From Candidatus Rokuibacteriota bacterium (GTDB taxonomy: Bacteria; Methylomirabilota; Methylomirabilia; Rokubacteriales; CSP1-6): a stretch of DNA of 8,511 bases. The first letter of the stretch is position 1; every line of letters starts with the position of its first letter. The notes beneath the pieces are model-generated. The model made no database searches and had not been told where the DNA came from. It saw only the letters and a program-made list of their open reading frames with translations. A program made the position numbers and the translations under genes. Below are positions 5,616 through 8,511 of this stretch, piece after piece. The stretch spans positions 1 through 8,511 of the forward strand of contig JACOVB010000122.1 of NCBI GenBank assembly GCA_016177555.1. The letters run 5' to 3'.

Positions 5616-5936
5616 ATGAGCGACGCATGGGCGGAGACGGCAATGGGAAGCATCGCCGAGCGGCTGCGCGGGGAGCTGAGCGACGCGGTGAACCGGATCC
5701 GCGGCATGGGTGGAGGACTGGTGTTCGAGGAGTTCCCCGGCGCCCTCGAGGACCATTCCCCGCCGGCGGATCAGATGGATCCGAGTCGAGTGGGCGAGGC
5801 GCCGGACACGAGCGCGGCGACACAACGCTTGCTCATCGACGAGGCCAACACGCTGGCCGAGGCGCTCGAACGGCTTCGGCGCCCGGAACATCAGGCACGT
5901 CGGCTCCAGGCCGGTAACCCGTTCGACGCTCGCTGA
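5616..5936 (+). CDS. TraR/DksA-like protein lacking the zinc finger
   Basis: The 106-residue product resembles the coiled-coil part of TraR/DksA-family RNA polymerase secondary-channel regulators. It has a helix at 11-30 (IAERLRGELSDAVNRIR), the loop LVFEEFPGALEDHSPPADQMD (35-55), then VGEAPDTSAATQRLLID and a long helix ending ALERLRR (83-89). In the family this is followed by GxYGxCxxCGxPI. Here it continues PEHQARRLQAGNPFDAR and stops, with no cysteine at all. The tail AGNPFDAR faintly recalls CGxPI and may be a degenerate remnant. Neither of the other two frames encodes a finger. The ATG at 5616 is certain, with AGGAGG 8 bases upstream, and the palindromic promoter element directly precedes it. 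The protein may still bind polymerase or may be decaying. The assignment is from pattern memory, so moderate. Confidence 0.5.
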   Translation: MSDAWAETAMGSIAERLRGELSDAVNRIRGMGGGLVFEEFPGALEDHSPPADQMDPSRVGEAPDTSAATQRLLIDEANTLAEALERLRRPEHQARRLQAGNPFDAR

Positions 5937-5970
5937 TCAGGCAGCGGTAAGCGGCGAAAAGCCCACCGGC

Positions 5971-5995
5971 GGACCGAGTCGTCAGTCTCGGGTCC
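5971..5995 (+). other. Hairpin upstream of receiver-domain fragment
   Basis: GGACCGAG (5971-5978) can pair with CTCGGGTCC (5987-5995), giving an 8-bp stem with one bulged G and an 8-base loop. It lies 29 bases before the ATG at 6025. No T-tract follows. It could be a weak attenuator or chance. Confidence 0.2.
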
Positions 5996-6024
5996 CAGGA
6001 ACCGACGCCGGCGAGGAGGCAGTC

Positions 6025-6216
6025 ATGTCGACATACCGAGGACTCCGGTGGCTCGTGGTGCTGCCGGTCTTCATCACCGCGCATGACGATGCCTCGACGC
6101 GCGAGCGCGTCCAGCGCGCCGGAGTCGCGGCATACCTGGCCAAGCCGTTCGACCAGTCCGCCTTGCTCGCGGCGATCCAGAAGGTCGTCAAGCCGGCGGA
6201 CACCACGCCCGTGTGA
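6025..6216 (+). CDS. Truncated response-regulator receiver domain (C-terminal half only)
   Basis: The 63-residue product matches the second half of a CheY/FixJ-type receiver domain. LPVFITAHDDASTRERV (13-29) is beta-4 with the conserved Thr18, GVAAYLAKPFDQ (33-44) is beta-5 with the conserved Lys40-Pro41, and SALLAAIQKVV is helix 5. The first half with the acidic pocket and phosphoacceptor Asp is missing, replaced by MSTYRGLRWLVV. The same frame upstream (to 5710) does not look like a receiver. It cannot be phosphorylated in the usual way. ATG 6025 has AGGAGG 5 bases upstream, so it is probably translated. It lies 88 bases after the DksA-like gene and may share its promoter. It could be a decayed gene, or a small protein that mimics the receiver dimer surface. 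Confidence 0.65.
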   Translation: MSTYRGLRWLVVLPVFITAHDDASTRERVQRAGVAAYLAKPFDQSALLAAIQKVVKPADTTPV

Positions 6217-6227
6217 GGAGTGCAACG

Positions 6228-6389
6228 ATGCCTCAGGTGCCTTCGCTCGCTTCGTTCTCGCCCCGGCTTCACGGACTCTCGCTGCGTCATCTCAACTCCA
6301 TCATCCGGACCTCCTCCTTCCCTCAGCTCATGGAGCGGTTGCGGGGCCGGGAGGCGCGCGCGCTCCCGGGACCCGGACAGAGACCCTGA
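6228..6389 (+). CDS. Hypothetical small protein, 53 residues
   Basis: This short frame starts at ATG 6228 with AGGAG 7 bases upstream, 11 bases after the receiver fragment. That spacing suggests the same transcript. Most third codon positions are G or C, as in genuine genes nearby. The product is Ser/Leu/Arg/Pro-rich (MPQVPSLASFSPRLHG...), with a possible amphipathic helix in FPQLMERLRGREARAL. It has no transmembrane segment or recognised motif. It could be a real small protein, the relic of a larger gene, or chance. Confidence 0.3.
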   Translation: MPQVPSLASFSPRLHGLSLRHLNSIIRTSSFPQLMERLRGREARALPGPGQRP

Positions 6390-6460
6390 CGGCGCGAAGG
6401 ACGGGGCTGACAACAGCTCACATCGTGGTCACCTCACCGTTCCAGACGGAGGTGGAGACG

Positions 6461-6550
6461 ATGATGACCCGGGAGACTCGAACCGCCGGGGGGGCCGTCG
6501 TCGAACCGCGGTCGACGGCACCGCCCATCCGCTTCAGGCTGGAGCGCTGA
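6461..6550 (+). CDS. Possible 29-residue peptide
   Basis: The frame begins with a double ATG (6461, 6464) and has GGAGG 8 bases upstream, then runs 29 codons to TGA. The product (MMTRETRTAGGAVVEPR...) is basic and resembles nothing I know. The ribosome binding site is the only positive evidence. It might be a leader peptide or noise. Confidence 0.2.
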   Translation: MMTRETRTAGGAVVEPRSTAPPIRFRLER

Positions 6551-6643
6551 GGCTTCCGGGGGCACGAACCGAATGCCTGGCCCAGCACCTTCGTCATACT
6601 TACGCCCACCCCTTTGTACTTGGTGGCGCGGATTGGAGTCCCT

Positions 6644-8511
6644 ATGATCGCGAAACGGATCCTCGCAACGCTGCTGACGACAGGTATGCTCCTGGCCGGG
6701 ACGCCCACGCTCTGGGCGCAGGGCCCGCCGCCACCGCCTCCGGCCCCCGTGGCCGGCCAGCCCCAGCAGGGCTATCAGACGCGAGCGAGGGAGGCGACGC
6801 CCGCCCGCATCAGCTACATCAACGGCGACGTCTCCTTCTGGCGCCCGGGGGCCTCGGAGTGGACGCCGGCGAGAGTGAATACGCCACTGGCTCCGGGCGA
6901 CTCTCTCTACACGGGCCCCACCGGCAACGTGGAGGTACAGATCGGAGCGCGCGCCTTCGTCCGTGCCGCGGAAGGGACCCAGCTCGGCCTCGACAACCAG
7001 GAGCCCGACTTCGTGCAATTCAGCGTGACGGCGGGGCATGCCGGGCTCGACCTGCGCGAGCTCGCGCCCGGGCAGACGATCGAGCTCGACACGCCGAACG
7101 CGGCGTTCACCATCGAGCGCACGGGCTACTACCACGTGGACGTGACTCAGGACTCCACCGCGTTCCGGATCCGCCGGGGCGGCAGGGCCACGATGACGCC
7201 GGTGGGCGGTACCGCCACCCCGGTCGCGGCAAACCAGCAGGTGGTGGTCACGGGCACGGACACCCCCCGCGTGGACACGGGCGGGGCGCCCGAGCTCACC
7301 GAGTGGGAGCGCTGGAATTACGAGCGCACCGACTCGCTCGTCACCTCGCCGAGCGCACGCTACGTCCCGCGGGACGTCTATGGGACCGAGGAGCTCGACC
7401 GCCACGGAAGCTGGCGGGTGGTCGAGAGCTACGGGTCCGTGTGGGTGCCGACCGCGGTCGCGTCAGGCTGGGTGCCCTACAGCACCGGGCGATGGATCTG
7501 GGACCCGCGCTACGGCTGGACCTGGCTCGACAACGAGCCATGGGGCTGGGCGCCGTATCACTACGGCCGCTGGGTCCACGTCAGCGGCTTCTGGGGCTGG
7601 GCGCCTGGGCCCATCGTCGTGCGGCCGGTCTACGCCCCGGCCCTCGTGGTCTTCCTCGGCGGCGGCGTGCGCCTGAGCGTCGGGCTTCCCCTCGCCTGGG
7701 CGCCGCTCGGCTGGGGCGAGCCCATCATCCCGTGGTGGGGCCGCAGGGGCTACATCAGCCGCCCGTCGTGGGACGGCTGGGGCGGGCCGCGCGTCGTCAA
7801 CAACGTCGTCATCAACAACACCACGGTCGTCAACGTGCGGAACATCACGGTGTACCGAAATGTGGCCGGACCGAGCTCGGCTGTGGTCGCCGTTCCCGCC
7901 GACCGCTTCGGCCGCGCCGATCTCAGGCCGACTCGGCTCAGCCATGCGGACGCTCAGCAGCTCACGCCGGTGCGCGGGGCACTCGCCGTCAAGCCCGTCG
8001 CCGCCAGCCTAGCGCCGAGCAGCGGCACCGCGATCAAACCGCCGGAGACGATGATTGGCCGGTCGGTCGTGGCCACGCGCCCGCCGCGCGACTTCACGCC
8101 GGCCCTGAAGGCCGAGGGGCTCGCGACCACCGGGGCCGCGATGGTGCCAATTGCGGCGCCGCGGCTCGTGCGAGCGCCCAAGAAGGAGACCCCGGCTGCA
8201 CGCGCCGCTGACGCACCAGGGGCGATGGCCCCCGGCCAGCCGGACGCCGCCAAGCGCGGCAAGGCTATCGGACAGCCGCAGCCACCGGCACCACCCGGCG
8301 TCGCGACGCCCCCGCAAAAGCCTGCTGAGACGCCTGGTGCGATGGCCCCCGTCCAGCCGGGTGCCGCCAAGCGCGAGAGCGCTGTCGGCCGACCGCAGCC
8401 ACCGGCACCACCCGGCGTCGCCACGCCTCCGCAAAAGCCTGCTGAGGCGCCTGGTGCGATGGCCCCCGTCCAGCCGGGTGCCGCCAAGCGCGAGAGCGCT
8501 GTCGGCCGACC
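6644..8511 (+). CDS. Exported FecR/DUF6600-type protein with Trp/Tyr-rich and repeat regions (partial)
   Basis: The frame is open from ATG 6644 (GGAG 5 bases upstream) to the last base, 622 codons so far. Residues 1-26 form a Sec signal peptide (KR, hydrophobic core LLTTGMLLAG, cleavage near LWA-Q). A Pro/Gln linker (27-45) follows, then a FecR-like beta region (about 52-205: ARISYINGDVSFWRPG, APGDSLYTGPTGNVEVQIG). A Trp/Tyr-rich block (about 255-322) repeats YxxGRW and GWAP: YSTGRWIW, WGWAPYHYGRWV, FWGWAPG. This is the DUF6600 signature often found after FecR-like domains. An Asn/Val-rich stretch (385-406) precedes a low-complexity Pro/Ala/Lys tail with 39-residue tandem repeats. It is probably periplasmic or surface-attached. 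Function in the family is unknown. No sigma factor or TonB receptor adjoins it, so classical Fec-type signalling is not supported. The 663-codon overlapping plus-strand frame is a shadow. Confidence 0.85.
   Translation, partial: MIAKRILATLLTTGMLLAGTPTLWAQGPPPPPPAPVAGQPQQGYQTRAREATPARISYINGDVSFWRPGASEWTPARVNTPLAPGDSLYTGPTGNVEVQIGARAFVRAAEGTQLGLDNQEPDFVQFSVTAGHAGLDLRELAPGQTIELDTPNAAFTIERTGYYHVDVTQDSTAFRIRRGGRATMTPVGGTATPVAANQQVVVTGTDTPRVDTGGAPELTEWERWNYERTDSLVTSPSARYVPRDVYGTEELDRHGSWRVVESYGSVWVPTAVASGWVPYSTGRWIWDPRYGWTWLDNEPWGWAPYHYGRWVHVSGFWGWAPGPIVVRPVYAPALVVFLGGGVRLSVGLPLAWAPLGWGEPIIPWWGRRGYISRPSWDGWGGPRVVNNVVINNTTVVNVRNITVYRNVAGPSSAVVAVPADRFGRADLRPTRLSHADAQQLTPVRGALAVKPVAASLAPSSGTAIKPPETMIGRSVVATRPPRDFTPALKAEGLATTGAAMVPIAAPRLVRAPKKETPAARAADAPGAMAPGQPDAAKRGKAIGQPQPPAPPGVATPPQKPAETPGAMAPVQPGAAKRESAVGRPQPPAPPGVATPPQKPAEAPGAMAPVQPGAAKRESAVGR
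8225..8511 (+). repeat. 117-bp in-frame tandem repeat (39 residues), at least 2.5 copies
   Basis: Units begin at the ATG triplets 8225, 8342 and 8459, exactly 117 bases apart. Each encodes MAPxQPxAAKRxxAxGxPQ, then PPAPPGVATPPQKPAExPGA. Units 2 and 3 are identical over the 53 bases visible. The second halves of units 1 and 2 differ at only about three positions, while the first half of unit 1 is more divergent. The window ends inside unit 3, so the copy number is unknown. Near-identity at DNA level points to recent duplication. The Pro/Ala/Lys content suggests an extended wall- or envelope-spanning stalk. Confidence 0.9.

Larger units (their letters stand above)
6217..6643 (+). other. Gene-poor region with two tiny possible ORFs
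   Basis: These 427 bases lie between the receiver fragment and the FecR-like gene. They hold two short frames with good ribosome binding sites (6228-6389 and 6461-6550, listed separately). The promoter of the FecR-like gene is presumably in 6551-6643. CATACT (6595-6600) or TGTACT (6615-6620) could be its -10, but neither has a convincing -35. No RNA gene or repeat was recognised. Confidence 0.4.

Noticed and set aside
5627..5917. An overlapping plus-strand frame as the continuation of the DksA-like zinc finger
   Set aside because: It ends in Gly/Thr/Ser/Pro residues with no cysteine, so a frameshift does not restore the finger.
6220..8211. A 663-codon plus-strand open frame
   Set aside because: It is rich in Arg, Gly and Ala with no domain. 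The frame from 6644 has a signal peptide, FecR-like and DUF6600 motifs and a proper ribosome binding site.
8009..8487. Minus-strand repeat-containing frames opposite the FecR-like tail
   Set aside because: They only mirror the 117-bp repeat of the sense gene.

Overview
High-GC bacterial chromosomal DNA with GTG starts and strong AGGAGG-type ribosome binding sites. Gene content (an atpZ-atpI-atpB-atpE operon head, a cytosolic Mn/Fe superoxide dismutase, a FecR/DUF6600-type exported protein), codon use and a MITE-like intergenic repeat suggest an environmental Gram-negative lineage such as Methylomirabilota/Rokubacteria, or a neighbouring deltaproteobacterial or Nitrospirota group. That placement is an inference, not a demonstration.

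Layout. (1) Positions 1-1846, minus strand: the start of an F1Fo ATP synthase operon, read right to left as atpZ, atpI (11-base overlap with atpZ), an inserted 212-bp palindromic repeat, atpB and the first 85 codons of atpE. (2) Positions 1979-3079, minus strand: a three-histidine-box membrane fatty acid desaturase upstream of the atp genes, separated from them by a GC-rich hairpin. (3) Positions 3397-4402, plus strand: an XRE-type DNA-binding protein with a histone-like basic tail, then a second small helix-turn-helix-like gene that looks broken by a one-base frameshift. (4) Positions 4440-6216, plus strand: a stress or regulation cluster. It holds a superoxide dismutase preceded by an in-frame 85-codon extension with its own ribosome binding site, a TraR/DksA-like protein that has lost its zinc finger, and a truncated response-regulator receiver domain. 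Two near-identical copies of a palindromic element (TTGGACC-AA-GGTCCAA followed by TAGGCGG) stand before the dismutase unit and before the DksA-like gene. Each lies about 40 bases upstream of a similar CTAG-containing -10-like segment. (5) Positions 6217-6643: little except two very small possible ORFs. (6) Positions 6644 to the window end, plus strand: a secreted FecR/DUF6600-type protein that is open to the last base and ends here in a 39-residue tandem repeat.

The two most interesting points are the shared operator/promoter element, which implies co-regulation of the dismutase and the DksA-like/receiver genes, and the dismutase with its stop-free upstream domain. The run of incomplete regulatory genes at 3993-6216 (frameshifted HTH, fingerless DksA, Asp-less receiver) is also unusual. 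No CRISPR array, tRNA, rRNA, transposase or prophage gene was seen.
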